From positions 52,063 through 116,062 of the forward strand of contig JAAXIK010000486.1 of the NCBI GenBank assembly GCA_012270385.1: DNA of 64,000 nucleotides, read 5' to 3'. A model generated the notes under the pieces. The model did not search any database and was not told where the DNA came from. It was given only the letters and a program-made list of their open reading frames with translations. The translations under genes were made by a program, and so were the position numbers. Source of the DNA: Rubripirellula sp. GTDB lineage: Bacteria > Planctomycetota > Planctomycetia > Pirellulales > Pirellulaceae. Numbering within the stretch: the first letter of the stretch is position 1; every line of letters starts with the position of its first letter. Shown here one piece after another: positions 36,824-46,443 of this stretch.

Positions 36824-36853
36824 CTCTCCATCATCTGGCAAAATGGTGGAGAG
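36824..36853 (+). promoter_or_regulatory. 11-bp hairpin hiding the DUF58 ribosome binding site
   Basis: CTCTCCATCAT (36824-36834) pairs with ATGGTGGAGAG (36843-36853), ten Watson-Crick pairs plus one G-T, with an 8-base loop. The GGAG ribosome binding site (36848-36851) lies in the 3' arm, seven bases before ATG 36859. It follows the ALDH stop by about 28 bases. There is no T-run. Confidence 0.6.
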
Positions 36854-36858
36854 TTGAC

Positions 36859-38310
36859 ATGGAATTGGGTACTGCCATGGAAGAGATGATACAGCAGATC
36901 TTCAGTGGGTCGTTGCGTTGGCAAGTGCAGCTGCCTTGGTTGTTATTTGCATTTCTCTCCGCGCCGGTAGTGTTCGTAGCCTGGAGATTAAGGATTTTCC
37001 CAACTTGGGGGTGGGTTGGTTTAATCGGTCTTTCTTTGGCCGTTTGCCTTCTTGCAATCGTCATCCCGTCCGCCTTTGTGATCGCAGTCCTCATTGATCT
37101 AATTTTATTCGTCTTAGCTGCAACCGATTTAGTGTGGGTTTATCTACTTACTCGAAAAGGTATCAGCGTCGCTCGCACCATCCCAAGAACATGCTCCCTG
37201 GGAATTCCCTTTGTGAGCGAAATACAGATCGAAAATCGGACGCCAAGGGCACTCAAAGGTCAGGTGAGGGATGATTTACCTGATGATTTCGATTCTGATC
37301 CGGGATTTCATCATTTAGCTCTACCTACACTGGGGCAAGCTAGATTCCAGAGAAGATTGACACCCAAGCGACGCGGGATGTTTCAATTGAGTCGGGTAGA
37401 TATTTGTCTGCGCAGTCCGATGCGTCTCTGGAACCGCTATTTAACTCTGGAGTGCCAGAATGTTGTTAATGTCTACCCAAATTTAAAACAGCTTTCAGAT
37501 TATGCACTTCTTGCGAAGACAGATCGGCTAAGCCTTATTGGTGTCCGAAAGAAACGAAAGGTCGGGCAAGACAACGAGTTTGAGCGATTGCGGGAATACA
37601 CGCGGGATGATAATTACCGTCACATTGACTGGCGCAGCACTGCCAGGAGAGGCAGGCTTACTGTCAAGCAATACCAAAGCGAACAGAGTCAGCGGATTGT
37701 GTTTCTTTTAGATTGTGGTCGGATGATGGTCAATGAACGCGATGGCATGTCATTGCTTGATCACGCTTTCAATTCCATTCTTATGATGGCTCATGTAGCT
37801 CTTGCCCAAGGTGACGCTGTCGGTCTATTGTGCTTTTCCGATCGAATCCATAGCTACATTCCTCCCAAATCTGGGAAGAGCCAGATGAATCGATTGATTC
37901 ACGCCGGTTTTGATAGATTCCCTAATCTTGTGGAATCGCGATTCGATCAGGCATTCTTGTATCTCGCTAATCATTGCAAACGTCGATCGATGGTAGTATT
38001 GGCTACGAATGTTATAGATGACGTGAATGCGGACGCCGTGGTTGATCACCTCTCAAACCTTCGGGGGCCCCATCTACCAGTTGGCGTGATGATGCGTGAT
38101 AGAAATATCTTTGATGCGATTGAGGACCAGCCAACGGAGGGTGAGGACGTCTACAAGGCAGCGGCAGCTGCCGATGTTTTACTGTGGAGGGACCAAGTTC
38201 TTAAGGACCTCCGTCATCGAGGAGTCCTCGTGGTAGATGCGTTCCCTGATGAATTATCTGCTCCCCTCGTGAATCAATATTTAGAGATCAAAGCAAAGCA
38301 CTTACTTTGA
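36859..38310 (+). CDS. DUF58-domain membrane protein
   Basis: A 483-residue DUF58 protein. Two to three membrane helices in the first 100 residues (WLLFAFLSAPVVFVAW, GLIGLSLAVCLLAIV, AVLIDLILFVLAATDLVWV) are followed by a beta-rich domain. The DUF58 signature comes next: GQDNEFERLREYTRDDNYRHIDWRSTARRG (about 236-264). A von Willebrand-A-like half follows (RIVFLLDCGRMM, then the LDHAFNSILMMAHVALAQGDAVGLLCFSD strand). The usual partner is a MoxR AAA+ ATPase gene; here an aldehyde dehydrogenase precedes it and none is adjacent. The role is unknown, possibly envelope-associated. The ATG is preceded by GGAG inside a hairpin. Confidence 0.9.
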   Translation: MELGTAMEEMIQQIFSGSLRWQVQLPWLLFAFLSAPVVFVAWRLRIFPTWGWVGLIGLSLAVCLLAIVIPSAFVIAVLIDLILFVLAATDLVWVYLLTRKGISVARTIPRTCSLGIPFVSEIQIENRTPRALKGQVRDDLPDDFDSDPGFHHLALPTLGQARFQRRLTPKRRGMFQLSRVDICLRSPMRLWNRYLTLECQNVVNVYPNLKQLSDYALLAKTDRLSLIGVRKKRKVGQDNEFERLREYTRDDNYRHIDWRSTARRGRLTVKQYQSEQSQRIVFLLDCGRMMVNERDGMSLLDHAFNSILMMAHVALAQGDAVGLLCFSDRIHSYIPPKSGKSQMNRLIHAGFDRFPNLVESRFDQAFLYLANHCKRRSMVVLATNVIDDVNADAVVDHLSNLRGPHLPVGVMMRDRNIFDAIEDQPTEGEDVYKAAAAADVLLWRDQVLKDLRHRGVLVVDAFPDELSAPLVNQYLEIKAKHLL

Positions 38311-38326
38311 GGGAGTCTTAGAGGCT

Positions 38327-39334
38327 TCACCAATGGATTAGGGCCGTGCCCCAAGCCAATCCGGCGCCAAACCCGCATAGCAAGATTTGGTCTCCGTCTT
38401 TGATTTGATTGGACTGAACCGCTTCATCTAATGCGAGAGGAATACTTGCTCCAGATGTATTGCCATAGCGATCCAAATTGACAAACACTTTGTCGCGGGC
38501 GACATCCAGATCCGAAACTGCAGAGTCAATAATTCTTTGATTCGCTTGGTGAAGGATGACGAGATCCAAGTCATTCGCTTCGACATTTGCTCGATGCAGT
38601 ACTTGTTTAGCACTTTCATCTACTACACGCACTGCCCACTTGAATACGTTGCGGCCATCCATCAGCAGGTACTGTTGTCCGTCCATATATCGTTCCGGGG
38701 TCAAAGGCGAACGAGTGCCTCCCGAGGGAATGCAGAGCATTTCTCCTCCGCATCCTTCACTCCCCAATTGATAAGCGGCGATACCCTTTTTGTCTGAATC
38801 CGCTTGCAGAATGACTGCCCCTGCTGCATCACCGAATAAAGGGTATGTCTTCTTATCTTCTGGATTAATGGTTCGGCTCATCACATCCGCACCAATGATC
38901 AAAGCGCATTTACTGTTGCCGGTTGCAACGAATTGAGCACCTGTCACTAGGCCGTACATAAAGCCTGCACAAGCCGCGTTAATATCCATCGCTGGAGCGA
39001 CGGCTCCAAGTCGTCTTTGGAGGTGGCAAGCCGTTGAAGGGGTGGGATGATCGGGGGTAATTGTTGCAACTAGGATGAGATCAATGTCTGCCGCGGTGAT
39101 TCCCGCCTTTTCCATGCACCGTTGTGCGGCTTGGAAACACAGGTCGCTGGTTGCCTCATCCTCTGCTGCTCTGCGGCGTTCACGAATACCGGTTCGACGA
39201 ACAATCCACTCGCTATCACAACCTAATTCTGCAAGATCCTCATTGGTCACGATTTCTTGTGGAACGTAAGATCCTGTCGCTGTAATTCTCACTCCTGAGA
39301 TTTGGCCAATACGACCGCGACTTCCTTCCAGCAT
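38327..39334 (-). CDS. fabH: Beta-ketoacyl-ACP synthase III
   Basis: A 335-residue thiolase-fold enzyme that condenses acetyl-CoA with malonyl-ACP to start fatty acid synthesis. The active Cys122 is in DINAACAGFMYGL, the His near 262 in VILHQANQRI, and the Asn near 290 in YGNTSGASIP, a complete Cys-His-Asn triad. The opening GVRITATGSYVPQ from residue 14 is typical, so a start a few codons downstream of ATG 39334 is possible. The usual neighbours rpmF and plsX are not found upstream. Confidence 0.96.
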   Translation of the reverse strand: MLEGSRGRIGQISGVRITATGSYVPQEIVTNEDLAELGCDSEWIVRRTGIRERRRAAEDEATSDLCFQAAQRCMEKAGITAADIDLILVATITPDHPTPSTACHLQRRLGAVAPAMDINAACAGFMYGLVTGAQFVATGNSKCALIIGADVMSRTINPEDKKTYPLFGDAAGAVILQADSDKKGIAAYQLGSEGCGGEMLCIPSGGTRSPLTPERYMDGQQYLLMDGRNVFKWAVRVVDESAKQVLHRANVEANDLDLVILHQANQRIIDSAVSDLDVARDKVFVNLDRYGNTSGASIPLALDEAVQSNQIKDGDQILLCGFGAGLAWGTALIHW

Positions 39335-39802
39335 TAGCGAGTTGTCCTAATCGGTGAGCGTCGTTAGGTCTGGTCCCGTCAATCGGATACAGATAGACCC
39401 AAGGCATAATCAGTGTTATTTTGGTCTAAAGCGGCAGCTTTTTTGTAAGGATTACTCCGCTGCCCATAGTATAGCCAGTGCATAGATTCCATGTTAGATC
39501 CTATCAATATTGGAATTTCGCGGTCAAGGAAGAATATCTTCCTAAGCTGCTGCTCTTATCTATGTGGATACAGGGATGTTTACTCTTCGGTTGGTGATTG
39601 AGGATCTGTTTCTCCGGCGTATCGTTGCAAAACACGGGCTAACGTTGGTGCTTGGGCAGTGTTCGTCAAATTTACGGCAGCGTGCAGCAGTTATCCTTCT
39701 TGGATCTGAACTTGATGTAGTTGTTCTCGAGTCGTCGATGAGAATGCGACTCTTTGCTAACCATTCAAAAAATGGGCACTGAAAGCGACTTGGTGTGGAC
39801 GG
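39335..39802. other. Intergenic region, divergent fabH/signal peptidase
   Basis: 468 bases. A near-palindrome AGGAAGA-ATA-TCTTCCT lies at 39527-39543. The GTG-started ORF 39564-39782 (72 residues) ends 20 bases before the signal peptidase and has no domain I recognise. It may be a shadow of a leader, so I do not call it a gene. Confidence 0.45.
39527..39543. promoter_or_regulatory. 17-bp near-palindrome, possible operator
   Basis: AGGAAGA and TCTTCCT are perfect arms with three bases between, the shape of a helix-turn-helix dimer site, in the spacer between fabH and the signal peptidase gene. Confidence 0.35.
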
Positions 39803-41026
39803 ATGCGATTCTTTTCTAATCATCGAAAAATAGCGATCTTATTCGCACTCATCCTGCTTTCGTTAATAGCGATGAAAAGCAAGTATCCAGTTTCTAATCC
39901 TTCATGGGTGTGGCGTCGTGCAGAACACCGTTCCGCAGATTTAACCCCGCTAGAAAACTGGTTTCAAGTCAGCGGACCATCGATGGCTCCCACTCTGTAC
40001 GGTGAATGTAATCAGTGGTCTTGCAGGAAATGTGGTTGGGAAAATCGGTTTTTTCTTTACCAACAGAGAGAGGATCTGACTCCCATGATCCCTTGTGCTT
40101 CTTGTTTCGCTTCATCAACTCAAGTTGATGAAATCAAGAACTACTCCGGTGATCAAGTCCGAGTTTCCCGAATACAAGAATCAGCATATCAAGAGTTGCG
40201 ACGAGGGGTTCTTGTTGCGATCAATCGTGAGGGCACAATGCATTTGAAGAGGATCGTAGGATTGCCGGGCGACAGAATCGATCTCTCTAAATTTCATCTG
40301 AATGTAAACTCCAACCGCATTGAAGATCTTCTGCGTGATGTGGATGCTCTTCTGCCTAGTCCGTGGTTCCTTGTTGATAAAGATAGCCAGGCTCGTGTTA
40401 GCCGATGGGTTAGTTGTGATTTGGATCATTCCAATAACAAGGGTTGGGTGCGTACTCATGACGGTGTCTGGGAATTCTCGGGTGAGAAATCCACTTGGCT
40501 CCGGTTTTCTCCTGGCCTCGGTGATCCTCGCAACATTGAAACTCCCATATGGGATCAATTCCATTGCAACGTTGGCGTTGAACGAAAGTTGTTTTCGGTT
40601 GATCGTCTGCGTTTATCTGGCACTTCTTTCAGTTCATGTCCGATGAGTATTTTTTTCTGGACCAAGGAAGGAATAAAGAAAATTACTCAGCAACCCACAG
40701 CCTCAGAGTCATTCTCTGTTTCGTGCTATGAAGCGGATTACGTACCAGAGAAGGAGGCGGCTTCGCTTCCTGTTGATGCCAAGCATCCTATCGCCATCCA
40801 TGCGGGGTGCGGTGGCGCGAGGATCAGTGGACTTGAGATCGAAAGGTCACTGGAGTACAGGATTCGCCCTCACGACAACCTCAATCAATTCCCTATCCTT
40901 CTGAAGCCTGATCAATACTATGTTCTTGGAGATAACATTCCCCTATCCGTAGACTCCAGAAACTGGGGGCCGATCTCAAAAGAGATGGTGGTCGGTGAGA
41001 TCAAGTACGTGCAACGGGGGAAATAG
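39803..41026 (+). CDS. Signal peptidase I-like protease with zinc ribbon
   Basis: S26A protease, 407 residues. One membrane anchor (AILFALILLSLIAM, residues 10-24). The catalytic Ser60 is in SGPSMAPTL and the Lys near 149 in LKRIVGLPGD. The family end block VLGDNIPLSVDSRNWGP is near 376. Between Ser and Lys lies CRKCGWENRF-x(n)-CASC (Cys74, 77, 98, 101), a C-x2-C...C-x2-C zinc ribbon. Between the Lys and the end block there is an insertion of about 200 residues with little similarity to LepB. Planctomycetes often carry such expanded signal peptidases. It should face the periplasm and cleave exported proteins, but a narrower substrate set is possible. Confidence 0.85.
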   Translation: MRFFSNHRKIAILFALILLSLIAMKSKYPVSNPSWVWRRAEHRSADLTPLENWFQVSGPSMAPTLYGECNQWSCRKCGWENRFFLYQQREDLTPMIPCASCFASSTQVDEIKNYSGDQVRVSRIQESAYQELRRGVLVAINREGTMHLKRIVGLPGDRIDLSKFHLNVNSNRIEDLLRDVDALLPSPWFLVDKDSQARVSRWVSCDLDHSNNKGWVRTHDGVWEFSGEKSTWLRFSPGLGDPRNIETPIWDQFHCNVGVERKLFSVDRLRLSGTSFSSCPMSIFFWTKEGIKKITQQPTASESFSVSCYEADYVPEKEAASLPVDAKHPIAIHAGCGGARISGLEIERSLEYRIRPHDNLNQFPILLKPDQYYVLGDNIPLSVDSRNWGPISKEMVVGEIKYVQRGK

Positions 41027-41109
41027 CTGGCTGGGAAACAATGATTAATGTCACTTGCCTTGAATCCACAAATGATCACATGAGTTCAGGATAGTCACTG
41101 TGATTGGAT

Positions 41110-42234
41110 TCAGCTTTTTGTCAAAGATGTCATGTATTCGACAAGGTCGATTAGACCTTTTTGATCAAAGGAGTGATGAAGATTCTCGGGCATGATCGAC
41201 TTGTCAGATTTTTTAACAACATCCACTTCTGTTTTAGGAATGCGTCTGTCCACAGCATCAGCAGTTCGTATCACGATGACTTGATCTGTCTCCGACACCT
41301 TTAACCCAGAGATGACTTGTCCATCGAGTGTGCGGACGGAGAAATTTTCGTAGTTCTGGCTAATGCCAGCGCTCGGGTCCAATATGGCTTGGTACATGGC
41401 GTCACGAGATAGTTTACTGCCAATTTCTGAGAGATCTGGCCCCACATTTTTTCCCAATTGATTGACGATATGACAGTTAGAGCAGGTCGCTTTGCCCTCA
41501 AACAGTTCTTTTCCGGCCCCGATGTTTCCTTTTAGTGAAGCAAGTTGGTCAATGGGCGGAAGGGGAGCTGAATCCTTCATCTGGGGTTGGGGTAAGAGTC
41601 TCTTCGCTCTCTCTTGTATTTTTACATCATTGGATCTCGCTAACATCCCGCCAGCGAGTAGCCGCATGTCGGCAGGTAGTGTTTGTTCCATCGCCAGTTT
41701 GAGAACTGAATTCTGCCCAACGCCATTTTTAGCGAGGCCAACAATCGCCTGTTGACGAACCTCGAACGAAATCTGAGTATTGGTGATGGTTTGCAGTAGC
41801 AGAGTTCTGGAAGCGTCATTTCCCAGAATCCCTAAGATGCGACAGCTGTTTTTTGCTGTTACGGAATCTTCTGATCGAAGTAAGTTGGATAAGTACGTTT
41901 TTCCATTAGGTTTGCTGAGAAGTAATTCGGCGGCTTGGGTCTTCAGGTTATCCGAATTAGACTTCCGAATCATTCCTAAAAGCTCATCCTCTCTACCGGC
42001 TAACTTAAATTTCTTGACGAGTGTCAGGTATTCTTGTGTTCCCACCACCCTGTCGAGGTGACGATTCAAGGCAGCCATGGCATGCACATCTCCTTCAAGG
42101 TCATGATCATCAATTCTTTCGAGAGCTCGTACAATGATTGCATCGTTGCGAGCTCTGAGAGCATCATCTGCGTTACCGGAGATGTAGAAAGAAGACAGGA
42201 GGACAAACAAAATCATTAAGGTTTTGGATGGCAT
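41110..42234 (-). CDS. HEAT-repeat plus PVC-type haem-binding protein
   Basis: A 374-residue exported protein. A signal peptide (MILFVLLSSFYISGNA) leads. HEAT-like helices cover about 30-220 (EDSVTAKNSCRILGILG, SFEVRQQAIVGLAKNG). A haem c motif CSNCH follows near 250 in the TIGR02603-type domain (GKNVGPDLSEIGSKLSR, then AILDPSAGISQNYENF, then KSDKSIMPENL). It sits about 70 bases downstream of the ThuA/propeller gene. In most planctomycetes the propeller, HEAT and haem parts lie in one chain; here they are on two. It should receive electrons from the propeller protein; the sugar or alcohol oxidised is unknown. Confidence 0.88.
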   Translation of the reverse strand: MPSKTLMILFVLLSSFYISGNADDALRARNDAIIVRALERIDDHDLEGDVHAMAALNRHLDRVVGTQEYLTLVKKFKLAGREDELLGMIRKSNSDNLKTQAAELLLSKPNGKTYLSNLLRSEDSVTAKNSCRILGILGNDASRTLLLQTITNTQISFEVRQQAIVGLAKNGVGQNSVLKLAMEQTLPADMRLLAGGMLARSNDVKIQERAKRLLPQPQMKDSAPLPPIDQLASLKGNIGAGKELFEGKATCSNCHIVNQLGKNVGPDLSEIGSKLSRDAMYQAILDPSAGISQNYENFSVRTLDGQVISGLKVSETDQVIVIRTADAVDRRIPKTEVDVVKKSDKSIMPENLHHSFDQKGLIDLVEYMTSLTKS

Positions 42235-42302
42235 CGTTTATGGATTTAGTTTCGGGTTGAGTGGGCGATACTTCGAAAAATCAATGCAGAGGGTGTGAGG
42301 CT

Positions 42303-45300
42303 TCAAAGAGTAAGAAGCTTCTTCATCGCCCTGTTTCGGACATGAGGCTTGTGGTATTCCAAGCTTCGGAAGTACCGATTGGTTTCCTGCAGTGTAAGGC
42401 TAGGGTTGCTGATGATTTGAACCAGTAGCTCAGCAGCAGCCTCAGCTCTCACTCTCCAAGCGATATCTCTCCCGCTTTTGTTGTCCCATTTGCCTTGATT
42501 CTGTTTCAGCCATTCCGTGAAGCACTCGTCTGCTCGGAGATCACTTCCAATACCAAGAGCTTCCAAGTACCAACGATCTTCTCCATCATGTTGATTAGCG
42601 AGCGTTGCCCATACCTTGGGCATGGTTTCGGATTGGTCGAATCGAAGAGCGATAGCAAGTTCGCGACGCACCGACGCTGATGGATCTGATGCAGCTTTTT
42701 CACATACTTCTGCGGGAGATAGTTTGAGTTGCTTCGCAAGACGAATAGCCGTACAGCGGAGGTCTTCGTTCTTATCTTGCAGACCTAAGTCAATGTAGTG
42801 CTTGCCCCGGCCCTGAATCCTTCCTAGAAGCCAAAGTGATCTTGCTCGATGCCTTGGGTTTTCCGATTGGAATAGATCTAACAGGGAGGCTTCGGCTGCA
42901 GCTCCCATCTGCTCTATCGCTTGCCACGCGAGATAACGAACAGATTGGTTCGGGCTTTGCAGGGCAAGAACAGCGCCTTGCGGAGTATCGTAATCGTGTT
43001 CCGAGATGACATATGGCGTCTCCGGAGGCGATACACGGAACAGACGTCCCCGATCTGTGTCCCCCTGTCGATGCCCACCCACTCCCGGATCGTACCAGTC
43101 TGAAACAAAAAGTGATCCATCAGGAGCAACGCAGACGTCCGCTGGACGGAACCATTTGTCACTTGATCCTGTCATGAGTGGGTCAATCGTGGCGCTATAT
43201 CCAGCGCCCTGTCTTTGCACCGGATACGCTCTCACCACGTTAGGGCCTGGATCACAGTGGATCACTTGATCCCAAAATCTTTCAGGTAATAACCGACCCT
43301 CATAAACACAAATCCCACTCGGGGAGCCAGCTCCGGTTTGCAGTACATTCGGAACTACCCCAGGATCATTCAGGTGCCAGTGACGATGAGGTATTTCTTC
43401 CTCTAATGTGATCCTCGCATCTCGCCAACCCGCACCGGTTAATTCATCGCGATAACCGTAGTTACCCTGTTCCATCACAAAATTTATTCTTGTACCTCGG
43501 TTGCCATCATCATCATTATCGCTTTGCCATAGTGAGCCAAACGAATCAACCGTTGTTTCGTAATTGTTCCGGAAGTTGTGTGCTAGTACTTCAAAGTTTG
43601 ATCCATCGAGGTCACAGCGAAATGGCATGCCCCCGTAGAACGGCTTTCCGTTATCCACCACGGGTCGGCCGTGAATATCGATTACGGTTTCTCCCTCCGC
43701 ATTTTTTACTTGACGACCCGTGTTGCCAAAATTCCAGTAAAGGCGTCCGTCGGGTCCAAAAAGAAACGAGTGAGCGGAGTGATCGTGCTGGGGCTGCCCC
43801 GTTTCAGTGAATATCGCTTCTTTTCGATCCGGAATGTCATCACCATCCAAGTCCGTGAATCGCCAAATGTTAGGGGTTGCTGAAACGATCACCTGATTGC
43901 CCAGAACACATATACCCATGGCGGAGTCAATGTCACGTCCTTGGTAGAAGGTTTTTACTAAATCCATAACACCATCTTGATCGGTATCCTCTAGGATTAG
44001 AATTCGGTCACCTTGTGGTCGGGAATTATTGTTGTGTCGATAATTCATAACATCACAAACCCAAACGCGGCCGCGATGATCTACATCGATATTGGTTAAG
44101 CTTCTTAGTATTGGCTCACTAGCTGAGAGTGTAACTTCCAATCCTTCACCAACGGTTAAGCCTGAAGTTGCCGAAGACGCTAGTCGTTGTTCACCGCCGG
44201 TCTGATCCAAGTTGCTACCGGTTGGAGGTGCCGCGTCCGCATAGAGCGTGAATCGGACGCTCGCCTGACTGCCATTGCTTTGTGAAGTTCCCCCTGTGTC
44301 AAGAATGCCCTCAGCCGTGAATCGTTCGAATCCGGGTGGCAGCTTATAGTGGATCTTACTGACGGAGTGCGTTCCAATACTGGGTTGCGATATTAGGACT
44401 CCACGATGGGAGCACTTTTGACCCATGCAATTCAAATTTTTTCGCACATTGCCGAAGCCGGAGGAGGCAGATTCCCATTTGTGATCGAGAAGGGATAGCT
44501 TCGTTTTTTTTCCGTGAAGAGTTGGGTTGATCCAATTTGCCCAATCACATGTGAATCCATCTCCACCATCCTCGACAACTAAAAAAAGGTCAGTCACACC
44601 TTCGATTGAAGCTTCGATAGATGTCCTGCCCCCTGTTCGGTCAGTGATCACATCCGATTCAAAAAGCTTTCGCGGTCTCGCTTTTTTTTTTGCCGAGTTG
44701 CTCGCGTTTTGGCTCTGCAAATCCTTGGGTATAGCCTGTACACGAGGCGATTTCAGCTGAAACTCGGATTCTATTCTCTGTCGATCAAAGTTTTTGGGTG
44801 GCTCATAATCTTGGTTTTGGAGAAGAGAATCGAGGCCGACTGGTTTGTTGATCGAAGCACCTTCGGGGCCGATGCCTGATTTACCAGTCCATAGGATTGC
44901 GTTGGTAACGAGTTTCCTAATATCATCGTTCCCCCAGTTCCAATGGAAATGCCCACCCGTGAAGCCAAAGGATCTACCTCCATCCGGACGTTCAAAAGCC
45001 CAAGCAACGGTCTGAGGTTCGCCGTTGGCGACACTCTTTCGTACATCGGGATTGCCGCTATGAGGTCCATCCTGACGCCGCATGGTTTCTGGTGGTGCGA
45101 TAGCGTAGAGAATCGGAGTTACCTTCGGTGATGGATTGAAACGCATGTGGAAATACCATTCGTCGTTTGCCTTAAATGGATTAACCCCTTGCGTAATAGG
45201 GTGGCTCGGTAGTGTTTTGAAATCAGCTATCCAATGTGGATTGACACTCCAGTTGATTTCGAAATGACCACCCAGCCATTTCACCCATGCGTCCCCTGTC

Positions 45301-45671
45301 TCACCTGGAGTCATTTCAACGGCGTAGTGAATGCACACGAGGCCGCAGCCGTCGGAGAGTTTTTCTTCTAGCCGGCTAAGATGTGGTGTTGCTAAGTGGC
45401 GGCGTCCGCCATCGCAATAGATCACAATGGAGTCTGCAGATTCCACTAAAGAATCATCTTCTGGCCATCCTCGAACAACATTCACTTCAATATTGTTTTT
45501 GGCTCCAAGAAGTGACTCTTCAAGTATCTTCAGTCCTGCGTAGTGCTCGTGGGATCCATATCCATGAGAAGGGTTGCCTGCGATTAGCAGAATCTTCGAT
45601 TTTTCAGCGGCAATGCACTGACTGATGAACGAGATGCTGATGAACGCACTGAGTACAAGAAACCGCAGCAT
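42303..45671 (-). CDS. ThuA, beta-propeller dehydrogenase-like and HEAT protein
   Basis: 1122 residues from ATG 45671, beginning with a signal peptide (MLRFLVLSAFISISFISQCIAA). The ThuA-like domain comes first (KILLIAGNPSHGYGSHEHYAG, then the CIHYAVEMTPGETGDAWVKW block). A beta-sandwich like NPCBM follows (GGRTSIEASIEGVTDLFLV). The membrane-bound-dehydrogenase-type propeller (TIGR02604-like) runs from about 520 (GLEVTLSASEPILRSLTNID, GRVWVCDVMNYRH, then the NFRNNYETTVDSFGSLW and GSSDKWFRPADVCVAPDG blades). HEAT repeats from about 910 end the protein. The track start at 45827 adds 52 residues before the signal. The downstream haem gene supplies the missing cytochrome part. Substrate unknown, probably a sugar or sugar derivative. 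Confidence 0.88.
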   Translation of the reverse strand: MLRFLVLSAFISISFISQCIAAEKSKILLIAGNPSHGYGSHEHYAGLKILEESLLGAKNNIEVNVVRGWPEDDSLVESADSIVIYCDGGRRHLATPHLSRLEEKLSDGCGLVCIHYAVEMTPGETGDAWVKWLGGHFEINWSVNPHWIADFKTLPSHPITQGVNPFKANDEWYFHMRFNPSPKVTPILYAIAPPETMRRQDGPHSGNPDVRKSVANGEPQTVAWAFERPDGGRSFGFTGGHFHWNWGNDDIRKLVTNAILWTGKSGIGPEGASINKPVGLDSLLQNQDYEPPKNFDRQRIESEFQLKSPRVQAIPKDLQSQNASNSAKKKARPRKLFESDVITDRTGGRTSIEASIEGVTDLFLVVEDGGDGFTCDWANWINPTLHGKKTKLSLLDHKWESASSGFGNVRKNLNCMGQKCSHRGVLISQPSIGTHSVSKIHYKLPPGFERFTAEGILDTGGTSQSNGSQASVRFTLYADAAPPTGSNLDQTGGEQRLASSATSGLTVGEGLEVTLSASEPILRSLTNIDVDHRGRVWVCDVMNYRHNNNSRPQGDRILILEDTDQDGVMDLVKTFYQGRDIDSAMGICVLGNQVIVSATPNIWRFTDLDGDDIPDRKEAIFTETGQPQHDHSAHSFLFGPDGRLYWNFGNTGRQVKNAEGETVIDIHGRPVVDNGKPFYGGMPFRCDLDGSNFEVLAHNFRNNYETTVDSFGSLWQSDNDDDGNRGTRINFVMEQGNYGYRDELTGAGWRDARITLEEEIPHRHWHLNDPGVVPNVLQTGAGSPSGICVYEGRLLPERFWDQVIHCDPGPNVVRAYPVQRQGAGYSATIDPLMTGSSDKWFRPADVCVAPDGSLFVSDWYDPGVGGHRQGDTDRGRLFRVSPPETPYVISEHDYDTPQGAVLALQSPNQSVRYLAWQAIEQMGAAAEASLLDLFQSENPRHRARSLWLLGRIQGRGKHYIDLGLQDKNEDLRCTAIRLAKQLKLSPAEVCEKAASDPSASVRRELAIALRFDQSETMPKVWATLANQHDGEDRWYLEALGIGSDLRADECFTEWLKQNQGKWDNKSGRDIAWRVRAEAAAELLVQIISNPSLTLQETNRYFRSLEYHKPHVRNRAMKKLLTL

Positions 45672-46443
45672 GGGAATGAGCTCTTTGGAATAACAAGGGT
45701 AAATCAAATTCAGATGCGATGGTTCAAAGGAAATGATGAAGCGGTCGCACAGATTCGTAGGCTGAGTGAAGAGCAGCAGCACCGATCCGGCAATGAGTTG
45801 AGACAGCGATCGATGCTTCGCCGCCACGTGTCATGCTAGCTGAACACCTTCCATGAGATAGTCCAAGATCGAGCCAGGCCAAGTTCGGGCTGATTCTTTC
45901 CAGCATTCAACAAGTAGCTGACAATTCGTCAACATCGTAGTTTAGCCAATTCTTAGCTTCAAATTCTATCACCGACTTGGAATAAAACACACAAACACCA
46001 TTCGAAACATCCGCTTGACAGCGACGGAATCGCTGAAGTTGATCCGAGCAATTCTCGCTGCACCCTAGGCGGACCTTGTTGAATGGGTAGGAGATGAGGG
46101 CTGATTCTCGTTTTTTTCCAGCGTTGGAGCCGCCAATCGACCAACTTTGATCATGTTAATTCGGTCCTGATTCAAACTTTCCCAGCCAAAAAGTAGCTTT
46201 TTGCTGCGGTTTTCCAGCGACCTTTGCCATCATCGTGGTGAGTAACCCTTAGCGCTTGCGTGGATTTTTATCACCAACTGTCAAAGAATCTTCTATTCCT
46301 GTCGTCGATCTTTGAGTTTTCCATCATTTGAGTTCGATGTTGAATTAAGCTCGAAATCCATGGCTGAGGATTGGGCCACAGTCAGTTGTCAGCTACATTG
46401 ACCCCAGAAAATTCGTTTATTCCTCTTTCTGATCAGTAATCCC
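45672..46443. other. Long intergenic region before leuB
   Basis: 772 bases, divergent. I see no gene. CAGCGA (46019-46024) and TCGCTG (46030-46035) form a small hairpin next to a TTGACA-like box at 46015, but no -10 follows at the right distance. No leucine leader peptide (a Leu-codon run) and no T-box were recognised before leuB. Confidence 0.45.

Noticed and set aside
39564-39782. 72-aa ORF just before the signal peptidase gene
   Set aside because: No recognisable family and an antisense ORF of similar length exists. Kept only as a possibility in the intergenic entry.
46000-46040. Promoter from TTGACA near 46015
   Set aside because: No acceptable -10 box at 16-18 bases.
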